A stretch of DNA of 52,207 nucleotides. Origin: Desulfosporosinus cupriresistens. Its GTDB lineage: Bacteria > Bacillota > Desulfitobacteriia > Desulfitobacteriales > Desulfitobacteriaceae. A program made the position numbers and the translations under genes. Where the stretch lies: NCBI RefSeq assembly GCF_001707885.1, contig NZ_MASS01000030.1:1-52207 (forward strand), written 5' to 3'. This document shows, in pieces, positions 1-7,167 of this stretch (position 1 is its first letter; each line of letters starts with the position of its first letter). The notes below the pieces were generated by a model. That model was given only the letters and a program-made list of their open reading frames with translations, did no database searches and had not been told where the DNA came from.

Positions 1-29
1 TGAAATAGCTGCTTTTCTCGATTTTCATC

Positions 30-911
30 TCAAGCATTTACAAAATGCTCCAATACAAATTCCTTAAAATGTTTCGCCGCTGGGGATATATATCGGCCCT
101 CCACCCAAGCCATTCCAATAATCCGTTGACATTTAGGTTCTGAAACATGGACTTGAGATATTCCCATCATCTCAAAGGTTCTGATTTTCGGAATGAGGGC
201 TATTCCAAGCTTGGCAGCAACCAGTCCCGCCACGGTTCCGACCTCTTCTCCCTCAAAGGTTACCTTTGGCGAAAACCCTGCCTCCTTAAAAATACGATAA
301 ATAGTCTCTCCTAAAGACAGTTCAGTTTTAAAAGTAATAAACGGTTCTTCTGATAGTTCTTTGAGATTAACAGTGCTTCGTTTGGCGTGTGGATGTTCCT
401 TCGGTACAATAAGTATAATTTCTTCGGTCAACAATTGGATCCAATGGATATTTTCCCGAGAAAAAGGCTGAGAGCAAAAACAAAAATCGATTTCGCCTGC
501 CTCAAGTTGATCCAAGATCTGATTCGTCACGTTTTGGGAGAGCATGAATCGTATGTCCGGGAAGCTTTTACGAAATAAACCAAGTAAATCCGGAACAAGA
601 TTAGAGCCTTGGGAATGGATAAACCCCAAAGAAACACTTCCTTTTAGAGGATCTACCAAATCTTGAATTTCTTGTTGCCCGATCGTAATTTCCTGTATTG
701 CGCGATTGACACGATTAAGAAAAATTCCGCCGTAAGTATTGAGTGAAACCGTGCGTCCTTGCCTTTCAAATAAAGGAACCCCTAATTCCTCTTCTAGCCT
801 GGCAATCGAGCGACTTAGAGCCGGTTGGGAAATTGAAAGTACTTCTGCCGCATTAGTAAAGTGTTGCAATTGGGCTACGGTCTGAAAATATTGTAGTTGA
901 GTCCATTCCAT
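30..911 (-). CDS. LysR-family transcriptional regulator
   Basis: A 293-residue LysR regulator: an N-terminal winged helix-turn-helix (about residues 1-60, with the family motif SISQPALSRSIARLEEELG near 27-45) followed by the two-lobed effector-binding domain. It is divergent from the MFS exporter at 1057, separated by 145 bp that contain an inverted repeat (969-985). This arrangement resembles the yybE/yybF and ynfL/ynfM pairs, so control of the exporter is the likely job; the ligand is unknown. The length is normal for the family. Start ATG at 911. Confidence 0.93.
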   Translation of the reverse strand: MEWTQLQYFQTVAQLQHFTNAAEVLSISQPALSRSIARLEEELGVPLFERQGRTVSLNTYGGIFLNRVNRAIQEITIGQQEIQDLVDPLKGSVSLGFIHSQGSNLVPDLLGLFRKSFPDIRFMLSQNVTNQILDQLEAGEIDFCFCSQPFSRENIHWIQLLTEEIILIVPKEHPHAKRSTVNLKELSEEPFITFKTELSLGETIYRIFKEAGFSPKVTFEGEEVGTVAGLVAAKLGIALIPKIRTFEMMGISQVHVSEPKCQRIIGMAWVEGRYISPAAKHFKEFVLEHFVNA

Positions 912-968
912 GAAAATACCTCTCTAGTGCCTATTAATCAGTACATCCATATATTTGTATAACCTGGA

Positions 969-985
969 TGCATTAAATCAATGCA
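969..985. promoter_or_regulatory. Candidate LysR operator between divergent genes
   Basis: Perfect inverted repeat TGCATT-N5-AATGCA in the 145-bp divergent intergenic region. It contains a T-N11-A core (973 to 985) as expected for LysR sites. The link to the regulator at 30-911 is inferred from position only. Confidence 0.5.
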
Positions 986-1056
986 AATTATAAATTAGAC
1001 GTTATAAGCTGTCAAGGTGTACTATATAAGAAAATCTATTTTGGATGTGAAAGAGA

Positions 1057-2286
1057 ATGCCTTATATTAAGAAAGGCACTAAAGCTTTTCGTAAAACGAC
1101 CTTAGCTATGTTTTTTGGTGGCTTCAACACGTTTGCTATTATGTACAGTACACAACCTCTGTTGCCAGAGTTTTCGCACGAGTTTCATATCTCCCCGGCT
1201 GTTGCGAGCTTATCCCTTTCCTTAACGACGATAGCACTTGCGATCAGTATGCTTTTCGTAGGTTCCTTGTCTGAAGTAAAGGGACGTAAGCCTCTGATGA
1301 ACTTTTCTCTAATCTCAGCCTCTATACTAGCCATTCTCACCTCCTTTGTCCCTAATTATCATGTTCTTCTCCTATTCCGCATCCTTCAGGGAATCGTTTT
1401 AGCGGGTTTACCTGCAGTGGCCATGGCTTATCTCAGTGAAGAAATTGAACCAGCGGACTTAGGAGTCGCGATGGGTCTCTACGTCAGTGGGATCTCAGTT
1501 GGGGGTATGAGTGGTCGTATTATTATTGGGATGCTTACTGATTTCTTTAATTGGCGAGTAGCTCTCGGCACAGTTGGGGTTTTAAGTATTTTGGCGAGCT
1601 TGCTCTTTTGGTACCTATTACCTCCATCAGAACATTTTCAACCCCGTCCGCTTGATATTGGAAACTTAACGAAATCAATGGTTAACCAACTGAAAGACCC
1701 TAGTTTGCTTTGCTTATATGGTATTGCTTTCTTTGTTTTGGGAAGTTTTGTTACCCTTTATAACTATATCGGCTATCAATTAATAGCTCCTCCTTATTCG
1801 CTTAGTCAAACGTTAGTTGGTTTTATTTTCGTAATATATATTGTAGGCACGTTTAGTTCCACTTGGATGGGCCGCAGAGCTGATATGCACGGTCGAAACA
1901 AGATGCTCAAAATTGGCTTACTAATCATGGCCTTTGGTGCCTGTCTTACTTTAATCACTCCTCTAGTAATTAAAATCCTGGGTATTGCCCTTTTTACCTT
2001 TGGCTTTTTTGGCAGTCATTCCATAGCGAGCAGTTGGGTTGGACGCCAGGCTATTCACGATAAGGCGCAGGCGTCATCTCTCTATCTTTTTTTCTACTAT
2101 GCAGGTTCGAGCTCGGGAGGAACAATTGGCGGAACCTTCTGGCAAACCCTTGGTTGGGGTGGAGTCATCAGCATGATCTTAAGCTTCCTGCTCTGCGCTC
2201 TGCTCTTATCCATCCGTCTGAACTACATATCTCCCTTTAACCAGCATACTAAGACGACCCTTACCCTGCAGAAAGCAAACTGTTAA
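1057..2286 (+). CDS. MFS efflux transporter (YnfM/YybF-like)
   Basis: A 409-residue Major Facilitator Superfamily protein with about twelve hydrophobic segments. MFS motif A is visible after TM2 (GSLSEVKGRKP, residues 69-79) and repeated in weaker form in the second half (GRRADMHGRNK). N-terminal features (TQPLLPEF) match the YnfM/YybF drug- or metabolite-efflux group. It is divergently paired with the LysR gene. The SD is weak (GAAAGAGA directly before ATG). The substrate cannot be read from sequence. Hairpins at 2297-2335 and 2369-2401 follow it. Confidence 0.92.
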   Translation: MPYIKKGTKAFRKTTLAMFFGGFNTFAIMYSTQPLLPEFSHEFHISPAVASLSLSLTTIALAISMLFVGSLSEVKGRKPLMNFSLISASILAILTSFVPNYHVLLLFRILQGIVLAGLPAVAMAYLSEEIEPADLGVAMGLYVSGISVGGMSGRIIIGMLTDFFNWRVALGTVGVLSILASLLFWYLLPPSEHFQPRPLDIGNLTKSMVNQLKDPSLLCLYGIAFFVLGSFVTLYNYIGYQLIAPPYSLSQTLVGFIFVIYIVGTFSSTWMGRRADMHGRNKMLKIGLLIMAFGACLTLITPLVIKILGIALFTFGFFGSHSIASSWVGRQAIHDKAQASSLYLFFYYAGSSSGGTIGGTFWQTLGWGGVISMILSFLLCALLLSIRLNYISPFNQHTKTTLTLQKANC

Positions 2287-2296
2287 GGTCTGATTG

Positions 2297-2335
2297 CTAT
2301 AAGGTCATAGGCAAAACTTGCCCATGACCTTATAG
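2297..2335. terminator. Long hairpin downstream of MFS gene
   Basis: Imperfect inverted repeat starting CTATAAGGTCAT with a 17-bp stem (one mismatch) and 5-nt loop just after the MFS stop codon. There is no U-run, so it may stabilise the mRNA 3' end rather than terminate. Confidence 0.5.
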
Positions 2336-2368
2336 ATAGGTCTCCTATTGTAAAGTTCTTTAATAAAG

Positions 2369-2401
2369 AAATCCCCACCTAGTCAAACAGGTGGGGATTT
2401 T
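2369..2401. terminator. Bidirectional terminator between MFS gene and rbr
   Basis: Perfect 12-bp stem AAATCCCCACCT / AGGTGGGGATTT with an 8-nt loop, T-rich on both sides. It lies between convergent genes and can serve both the MFS gene (plus) and rubrerythrin (minus). Confidence 0.8.
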
Positions 2402-2444
2402 GGGTTACATATTTCGTGTATTAACAACTCAAGGGGCTTTTCAC

Positions 2445-2480
2445 GTTACTGAAGTTACTGAAGTTATCGAAGTTACTGAA
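2445..2480. repeat. Four tandem copies of a 9-bp unit
   Basis: GTTACTGAA repeated at 2445, 2454, 2463 (variant GTTATCGAA) and 2472, located 10 bp past the rubrerythrin stop codon and before the shared terminator. Since 9 is a multiple of 3 it reads as V-T-E repeats on the plus strand, but no gene-like frame surrounds it. Confidence 0.9.
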
Positions 2481-2489
2481 GCAAAGATC

Positions 2490-2984
2490 TTAATACTTGA
2501 TGAATTTCGTTCCCGAGGTACCGCAAATAAAACATTTTTCGGGCACTACTTTCTCGATGTTCCCACAAACAGGACAAAGATAGTAGAACACTTCTTCCTC
2601 TTGTTCAAGATTTTCAAGTGCTTCTTTATAAAGTCTAGCATGTACCTCCTCAGCCTTTAAGGCATATGTAAAGGTTCTCACTGCAGCTTTATTTTCCTCT
2701 TCCTGAGCGACTTTTAAAAATTCGGGATACATGCTTTGATATTCATGATTTTCTCCATTTACTGCATCATTTAAGTTTTCAACCGTCGACATAATCTTAC
2801 CCGCAACCTCGAAATGCTTAAGGGCATGAATAGTTTCAGCATCTGAAGCGGCTTTGAAAAGCTTCGCAGCATTCTTTTTACCATCTGCCTCAGCTTTTTT
2901 TGAGTAAGCGATATATTTTCGATTAGCCTGTGATTCTCCAGCAAAAGCTTCCATTAGATTCTGTAATGTTTTTTGGTTATCCAT
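2490..2984 (-). CDS. rbr: Rubrerythrin
   Basis: A 164-residue rubrerythrin, a cytoplasmic peroxide-reducing diiron protein of anaerobes. The ferritin-like domain (about 1-130) carries the ligand motifs GESQANRKY, DAETIHALKH and AEEVHARLY; the C-terminal rubredoxin-like domain has two CxxC pairs (CPVCG near 137 and CFICG near 151). Length and domain order are standard. It stands alone 243 bp from hgcB on the same strand and has an SD (AGGGAGGG) before the ATG. An inverted repeat in its upstream region resembles Fur/PerR half-sites, which would fit oxidative-stress control. Confidence 0.97.
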   Translation of the reverse strand: MDNQKTLQNLMEAFAGESQANRKYIAYSKKAEADGKKNAAKLFKAASDAETIHALKHFEVAGKIMSTVENLNDAVNGENHEYQSMYPEFLKVAQEEENKAAVRTFTYALKAEEVHARLYKEALENLEQEEEVFYYLCPVCGNIEKVVPEKCFICGTSGTKFIKY

Positions 2985-3073
2985 AAAGTTCCCTCCCTTA
3001 ATAATTTCTTGATCTAATCATTGTGCAGGTCTAGTCCTAAGCTGGTCGCAATTAGACTGGTTTTTCATTACGC

Positions 3074-3138
3074 ATAATGATTAATTGTCGTTGACAAATA
3101 TAATATACCATAAAGAAACGTGATAGACTAATCATTAT
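3074..3138. promoter_or_regulatory. Spaced inverted repeat upstream of rubrerythrin
   Basis: Perfect 10-bp arms ATAATGATTA (3074-3083) and TAATCATTAT (3129-3138), 45 bp apart, in the 5' region of rbr. Each arm resembles a Fur/PerR half-site. Because the arms are far apart these could be two separate weak sites. Regulation by PerR is inference from the usual rbr regulon. Confidence 0.35.
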
Positions 3139-3227
3139 TCAACTGTTGGTCGAATATACGGTCAATATCATCACTTCCTGTCAGAAACCGTCTTATACGG
3201 CCAGCGCCCCTTCTATGATGCTCCTAC

Positions 3228-3527
3228 TTAACAACAGCCGCCTCCGCTGCCGCCTGAACAATCGCAGCTTGGTTCTGTTCCTGTCAGCCAGCCCATAATG
3301 ATCGCGAAGGCACAACCCACCCCCGGCTTAACTTCTAGAGCATTAAATGGACAGTTTTTGACGCAGGCACCGCATTCCATGCAACGATCTTTATCAACAA
3401 TGACCGATTTCCTATCTTCTATTAGAAATACATTATGCGGACAAACCTCAAGGCACCTGCCACAACCCGTACATTGATCCGACTTCAGTTTCAATGTAGC
3501 AACATTTTTCAAATATCGATTCGTCAT
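3228..3527 (-). CDS. hgcB: Mercury methylation ferredoxin HgcB
   Basis: A 99-residue two-cluster ferredoxin: [4Fe-4S] motifs at C19/C22/C25/C29 and C49/C52/C55/C59 (the second as CMECGACVKNC, the HgcB-type motif) and a C-terminal Cys pair (C98-C99) after a Gly/Ser linker. That combination is diagnostic of HgcB, which supplies low-potential electrons to HgcA and is thought to bind Hg(II) through the terminal cysteines. A longer frame begins at TTG 3536, but that codon abuts the SD; AAGGAG is 9 nt from the ATG at 3527, which I chose. It follows hgcA by 13 bp as the last gene of the arsR-arsC-hgcAB operon. No strong terminator is visible after it. Confidence 0.96.
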   Translation of the reverse strand: MTNRYLKNVATLKLKSDQCTGCGRCLEVCPHNVFLIEDRKSVIVDKDRCMECGACVKNCPFNALEVKPGVGCAFAIIMGWLTGTEPSCDCSGGSGGGCC

Positions 3528-3540
3528 ATTTAACAACTCC

Positions 3541-4554
3541 TTAGAGTTTAATAAAGCTATTAACCAATAGCAGAATGATCCCCAAGATGAGCGAGATAAT
3601 TATCGCTGGAACTGCTTTTCTCATCTCTTTCAAGACACCTGAAAATGAAGTAAACGTTGAAGCGCCTGTAAAGTTCATCGCTAAAAAGGCCGCTACAGAA
3701 GGAAGAATAAGCATATATCCTAAAGCTTTCAAAATACTATATTGAGGAACCGCCGTCCATTCATTCCAACCATTAAGCACGTTAACAATGATCGCCCAAA
3801 TAAATCCCAACATCCATCCTTTCCAAGCGAAAGCTCTGCCCGGAATCAACGGCAGCAAGACCGGGGTTAAAACACAGCCTACTAGAACTGAGCCCATATA
3901 GCCGTAAAAATCAACGAGACCGAAAGGTCCTAAACCGAGAAGATTTAGCAAAAAGAGTACACCGAAAATCATTAAAGAGACTTTGAAAGTACCGACAAGT
4001 TCTACTGGAGTCAAAACAAGGCGATCATAGGTCGTGAACTTGACCGTCCGCATTTCTGGCGTGGCTTTCATTCCTGACTCGATAAATTTTTTTAGATCCT
4101 TGGCCCGCACTGGCCCATAAACGACTTTAAAACCAGAAAACTTGGCAACCACGTGTGCACTTATACCCGGTGCACCCAATTGTGGAACTATAACCTTGCT
4201 GTGAGAGACAACCTTCTCCAGCTGTACTATTGCAATACGGTTTAGAAGCTCTTGGGTCCCAAAGGTTCCCTTTCCGGCAGCACACCATACATTGATGCCT
4301 TTGGTATCGAGCACTAGAATCCAAGCATCTACCCCACTCAATTCTTTTCTTAAGCTATCGAAGCTCATTTTATAATTAGCTGAAACCAAGACAGGCGAAT
4401 TGCTATTGGGTTTTCCCACACTATAAAGACCAGGTTCCACGGTATAGTTCATTCTGTTGATTCCCCAGCGGGCTTTCCAAGTACCTACAACGTCATTAAA
4501 CGTCAATTCAGATGAAGTTGGTGTAATTTTCAGTTCTCTCGTGGAAATTTCCAT
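3541..4554 (-). CDS. hgcA: Mercury methylation corrinoid protein HgcA
   Basis: A 337-residue membrane corrinoid protein that transfers a methyl group to Hg(II) to make methylmercury. The N-terminal cobalamin-binding domain (about 1-170), related to the CFeSP large subunit, carries the cap-helix signature NVWCAAGKGTFGT (residues 88-100) with the cobalt-ligating Cys at 91. The C-terminal half has five predicted membrane helices starting near 193, 217, 241, 267 and 314. Length matches characterised HgcA (about 340). It lies 24 bp after arsC and 13 bp before hgcB. SD AGAGGTG 8 nt before ATG. The Cys and the HgcB partner make the assignment secure; activity in this organism is inferred. Confidence 0.97.
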   Translation of the reverse strand: MEISTRELKITPTSSELTFNDVVGTWKARWGINRMNYTVEPGLYSVGKPNSNSPVLVSANYKMSFDSLRKELSGVDAWILVLDTKGINVWCAAGKGTFGTQELLNRIAIVQLEKVVSHSKVIVPQLGAPGISAHVVAKFSGFKVVYGPVRAKDLKKFIESGMKATPEMRTVKFTTYDRLVLTPVELVGTFKVSLMIFGVLFLLNLLGLGPFGLVDFYGYMGSVLVGCVLTPVLLPLIPGRAFAWKGWMLGFIWAIIVNVLNGWNEWTAVPQYSILKALGYMLILPSVAAFLAMNFTGASTFTSFSGVLKEMRKAVPAIIISLILGIILLLVNSFIKL

Positions 4555-4578
4555 TTACTTGACACCTCTTCTAACAAT

Positions 4579-4998
4579 TTAGCCACCGAACTGGTTAGTC
4601 ATTATCTTTTCCTTAAGTTCTAGAATTTTTCTTTCAATTGTTCTTGCCGTTTTTTGAAACTCATCATCACTTTTTCCAGTTGGATCTTCAAGGCCCCAAT
4701 CCTCTCTATGCTGACACGGCAAATATGGACAATTTACATTACATCCCATAGTTATAACTATATCTGGCTGAGGTATGTCGGAAATAAGCTTTGAAAACTG
4801 TGTTTTTTCCATATCAATATCATAAAGCTGTTTCATGATTCGAACAGCATCCTTATTGATATTAGGTTTTGTTTCCGTACCTGCTGACGATGACTCAAAG
4901 ACATTTCCTGCCATTTTTTCCCCTAAAGCTTCTGCCATCTGTGAGCGGCATGAATTGTGTACACAGACGAAGGCGACCTTTAATTTGTTCACGACCAT
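4579..4998 (-). CDS. arsC: Thioredoxin-type arsenate reductase ArsC (LMW-PTP fold)
   Basis: A 139-residue low-molecular-weight tyrosine phosphatase-like arsenate reductase. The P-loop CVHNSCR (C12-x5-R18) is intact; downstream cysteines C86, C90 and C95 (in GCNVNCPYLPC) supply the redox relay, and the DP motif (EDPTG, about 104-108) gives the general acid. It is expected to reduce As(V) to As(III) in the cytoplasm with thioredoxin. The gene starts 9 bp after arsR; its SD (AGGAG) overlaps the arsR stop region, implying translational coupling. It separates the regulator from hgcA, an unusual position. No ArsB/Acr3 pump gene is in the window. Confidence 0.93.
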   Translation of the reverse strand: MVVNKLKVAFVCVHNSCRSQMAEALGEKMAGNVFESSSAGTETKPNINKDAVRIMKQLYDIDMEKTQFSKLISDIPQPDIVITMGCNVNCPYLPCQHREDWGLEDPTGKSDDEFQKTARTIERKILELKEKIMTNQFGG

Positions 4999-5007
4999 TC
5001 ACCTCTC

Positions 5008-5328
5008 CTAACAATTACATTGACTATCAGAGTTACTAATACATTTGTCTTTATTGGATTTAATCTCAGTTAAAAACTCAGACATAGTTTCTATGACTGC
5101 GCCATTAATACTATAATACATCCATGCCCCTTCACGCCTTCCATTAACAAGCCCGCTCTCACACAGTATCCTCATATGATAGGACAGGGTTGGTTGCGTA
5201 ATTTTAAAGTTATCTAAAAGTTGACAGCCACACATTTCACCACAAGAAAGCAAGTCGACGATGTTCAGGCGTGTCGGATCAGCAATTGCCTTAAATAATA
5301 AAACATATTCTGCGTAACTATACTTCAT
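5008..5328 (-). CDS. arsR: ArsR-family metalloregulator heading the hgcAB operon
   Basis: A 106-residue ArsR/SmtB repressor with a winged helix (recognition helix around TQPTLSYHMRIL, about 44-55). C29, C33 and C35 (SCGEMCGC) lie at the alpha-3 position used by ArsR to bind As(III)/Sb(III); further cysteines occur at the C-terminus (three in the last 11 residues). First gene of the arsR-arsC-hgcA-hgcB operon. Upstream is a near-consensus promoter overlapped by two identical-type inverted repeats, so autoregulation and control of hgcAB are likely. The true inducer (As(III), Hg(II) or another thiophilic metal) cannot be decided from sequence. Confidence 0.93.
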   Translation of the reverse strand: MKYSYAEYVLLFKAIADPTRLNIVDLLSCGEMCGCQLLDNFKITQPTLSYHMRILCESGLVNGRREGAWMYYSINGAVIETMSEFLTEIKSNKDKCISNSDSQCNC

Positions 5329-5358
5329 AAAATCACCGTCCTATTTTTAAGTGAATAA

Positions 5359-5376
5359 TATCGAAAAATATCTATA
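5359..5376. promoter_or_regulatory. ArsR operator 2 at the transcription start
   Basis: Inverted repeat TATCGA-N6-TCTATA (one mismatch between arms), same 6-nt spacer as operator 1, centre-to-centre distance 36 bp. It lies just downstream of the -10, about where transcription should start, a typical repressor position. Confidence 0.6.
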
Positions 5377-5381
5377 TCCTT

Positions 5382-5410
5382 ATTATACCTTCTTTATAGA
5401 TAACTGTCTA
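5382..5410 (-). promoter_or_regulatory. SigA-type promoter of arsR-arsC-hgcAB
   Basis: On the minus strand, -35 TAGACA (5405-5410, five of six consensus bases), 17-bp spacer and perfect -10 TATAAT (5382-5387). It lies 54 bp upstream of the arsR ATG and is the only strong promoter seen upstream of hgcAB. Confidence 0.8.
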
Positions 5411-5412
5411 TA
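5395..5412. promoter_or_regulatory. ArsR operator 1 overlapping the -35
   Basis: Perfect inverted repeat TATAGA-N6-TCTATA covering the -35 hexamer of the arsR promoter. It matches the second repeat at 5359-5376 in arm sequence and spacer length, which supports a shared binding protein, most simply the ArsR encoded next to it. Confidence 0.65.
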
Positions 5413-5428
5413 TGAGAATGCCATCACG

Positions 5429-5521
5429 TTAGCGCAAATCCCATTTTCCTTCAATATTTGTCTGTTGAAACTTAGCAGAATTGATACCGATTACTTGTCC
5501 ACGATAGTTGATTAAAGTCAT
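5429..5521 (-). pseudogene. HtrA-like serine protease remnant (30 codons)
   Basis: A short frame with a good SD-like tract (AAGGAAGGGGGTGG) starting at ATG 5521. Its 30-residue product contains LINYRGQVIGINSAK and then NIEG, closely resembling the segment of HtrA/DegP-type (S1C) proteases just after the catalytic Ser (LLN..G.VIGINsA). Neither the catalytic triad nor a PDZ domain is nearby. I read it as a leftover piece of a protease gene; a translated micropeptide cannot be excluded. Confidence 0.5.
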
Positions 5522-5772
5522 CTTTCCACCCCCTTCCTTTGCACTTCTTGTTGACATGTATCTCCACACTCTTCATTAAATTCCTTCTAAGATCGTGGTA
5601 AATCATTTTCTCCTGCCTCTTGACAGAAACATAGTATATAATAGTGAAAAAGCATTAAATTAATCCTATCAGGCTAATAGTTAAAAACAATGAGTACGCC
5701 AGCTCAAGAAGAAATCAATGGAAATAACCTCCAAAGGCCTGAACGATTTTGCAATGAAAGAAGATGTTCTAA
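5522..5772. other. Non-coding stretch before the nitroreductase gene
   Basis: Holds the leader of the nitroreductase gene. TTGACA (5620) and TATAAT (5637) are present but only 11 bp apart, so they do not form a normal promoter. No clear gene was seen here. Confidence 0.5.
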
Positions 5773-6381
5773 ATGGAATTACTCGAGGCTATGGAAACAA
5801 GACGAAGCATTCGAAAATTTAAATCTGAGCACATCCCAGAAGCATTCATTACCCAACTTATTGAAGCCGCCCGACTGGCTCCATCTGGTAGTAATCTACA
5901 ACCTACGCGCTTTGTTGTGATTAAGAGTGATGCCGTTCGTGCCCAATTGAGCCAAGCTACTCCTTTACCGTTTGTCAGTCAGGCACCGGTTGTCATTGCC
6001 TGCTGCGTGGACACTGAATCGCTTGGAAGCTTAAGCACCCGAGCACGAGAACTCAAAGAAGCTGGGGCCTTCGCAGATACCCCCCTCGATAAGATGGACC
6101 CAGATGGTTACGCTAAGCGCAGACCGATGGATCAAGCTACTGCTGAAGCCTATCTTCGCTTAAACGCAGCGATTGCTATTGATCACCTTACATTGCGAGC
6201 TGTTGACCTGGGCCTCGGTACGTGTTGGATTATGATGTTCGACCAGGAGAAAGTAAAACAGATCCTTGATTTAGCTGAGAATTATAATGTTGTGGCCTTA
6301 ATCCCCATCGGTTATCCTGACCAAAACCCCAAAGCTCGCCCTAGAATTGAGTTTAGTCAGATCTTACTTAAAGAGGTTTAA
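5773..6381 (+). CDS. Nitroreductase-family flavoprotein
   Basis: A 202-residue FMN-dependent nitroreductase-fold protein. Typical features: N-terminal ETRRSIRKF (residues 8-16, FMN phosphate contacts), AARLAPSGSNLQP (about 32-44) and the C-terminal GLGTCWIMMF / VVALIPIGYP segments that close the fold. Such enzymes use NAD(P)H to reduce nitro, quinone or flavin substrates in the cytoplasm; the actual substrate is unknown. An in-frame TAA sits directly before the ATG and no good SD is seen, so initiation may be weak or use the Met at 5791. Monocistronic, followed by a very long hairpin. Confidence 0.93.
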   Translation: MELLEAMETRRSIRKFKSEHIPEAFITQLIEAARLAPSGSNLQPTRFVVIKSDAVRAQLSQATPLPFVSQAPVVIACCVDTESLGSLSTRARELKEAGAFADTPLDKMDPDGYAKRRPMDQATAEAYLRLNAAIAIDHLTLRAVDLGLGTCWIMMFDQEKVKQILDLAENYNVVALIPIGYPDQNPKARPRIEFSQILLKEV

Positions 6382-6404
6382 GCTAGTCGAAGTGGACAAC
6401 TCGG

Positions 6405-6463
6405 GGAAAGAAGAAAGAGCAAGGAGCTACGCTAACGCTGGCTTCTTGCTCTTTCTTCTTTCC
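6405..6463. terminator. Long hairpin after nitroreductase gene
   Basis: 23-bp stem with one mismatch: purine-rich GGAAAGAAGAAAGAGC arm (6405-6427) pairs with 6441-6463; 13-nt loop. No separate U-run follows, but the 3' arm itself is pyrimidine-rich. Confidence 0.65.
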
Positions 6464-6690
6464 TAAGTGTCCTAGAGACATTTGAAAACAAAGGCCTTTA
6501 TGTTAATTATTTAACTTTTTTCTTTTAAGCCCCATGCTAAGATTAGGTAAGACGAGTTAATCATTACGTCCAATTATTTGAGGCATTACTTAGCTCAGGG
6601 AGGAGAGGAGAGGAGAAGAGAATAGAAGTACTTACAGCGCTTTTGTAAAAAGAACATACTCTACGAAATAATTTTAAGGAGTGATTTGAC
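6464..6690. other. Intergenic region with a purine-only tract
   Basis: Contains a 26-nt all-purine tract with GGAGA-type repeats (6597-6622) about 70 bp upstream of the FMN-binding protein gene. No convincing promoter was found; no other structure noted. Confidence 0.5.
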
Positions 6691-7002
6691 ATGGTTATAA
6701 CTCAAGAAATTAAGGATACGATAGCAAAGGCTCCATTCGTTCCCATCACCACGGTTTCCGCCCAAGGCGAACCACATATGATCGTGGTGGGAAAAGTAGC
6801 GGAAATCAGAGATGAGGACATCCTGGGATTTGGTATTTATAAGATGGAGGTTACCCAGCAAAACATCAAAGCTAACGGAATGATGCAGGTTGTCATTGCA
6901 ACGATGGACGGTGGGCCCAAAGGTTTTAGGCTTTCAGGCAAAGCCTGCATAGAAGAGAAACTGGTTTTGTTTAAGGCCGAAAAAGTTGAGATGCTCCTGT
7001 AG
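6691..7002 (+). CDS. Pyridoxamine 5'-phosphate oxidase-like FMN-binding protein
   Basis: A 103-residue single-domain split-barrel protein of the PNPOx-like superfamily: an N-terminal helix (ITQEIKDTIAKAPFVPITTV) followed by beta strands with the family pattern ...G.PHM..VGK...I.D. and a late RLSGKA strand. Small members bind FMN or heme or are uncharacterised; true PNPOx is much longer (over 200 residues), so a vitamin B6 role is not implied. Strong SD AAGGAG 9 nt before ATG. Followed by a perfect terminator, so it is transcribed apart from the Crp/Fnr gene. Confidence 0.8.
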   Translation: MVITQEIKDTIAKAPFVPITTVSAQGEPHMIVVGKVAEIRDEDILGFGIYKMEVTQQNIKANGMMQVVIATMDGGPKGFRLSGKACIEEKLVLFKAEKVEMLL

Positions 7003-7018
7003 AAAATTAGCAAAACAA

Positions 7019-7056
7019 TAATAATCCCGCCAATACAGGCGGGATTATTATGTTTT
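7019..7056 (+). terminator. Rho-independent terminator
   Basis: Perfect 13-bp stem TAATAATCCCGCC / GGCGGGATTATTA, 6-nt loop, followed by TGTTTT. Ends the PNPOx-like gene. Confidence 0.85.
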
Positions 7057-7167
7057 AGTTTTTATAGTAGTGTTGGACATTGTTTGATAGAATTTATTTA
7101 TACAACCATTGATCCCTTGTCTCTAAAGTAAAAAGAATGTAAAAATAATGGAGAAGGAGGAGAAATT

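Noticed and set aside
2391..2660. Plus-strand frame encoding V-T-E repeats
   Set aside because: It starts in the terminator stem, reads through the 9-bp repeats and then antisense to rubrerythrin; no SD.
3091..3104. TTGACA and TATAAT on the plus strand between hgcB and rbr
   Set aside because: The hexamers nearly touch and no plus-strand gene follows.
5620..5642. TTGACA and TATAAT as a nitroreductase promoter
   Set aside because: The hexamers are only 11 bp apart, too close for a SigA promoter.
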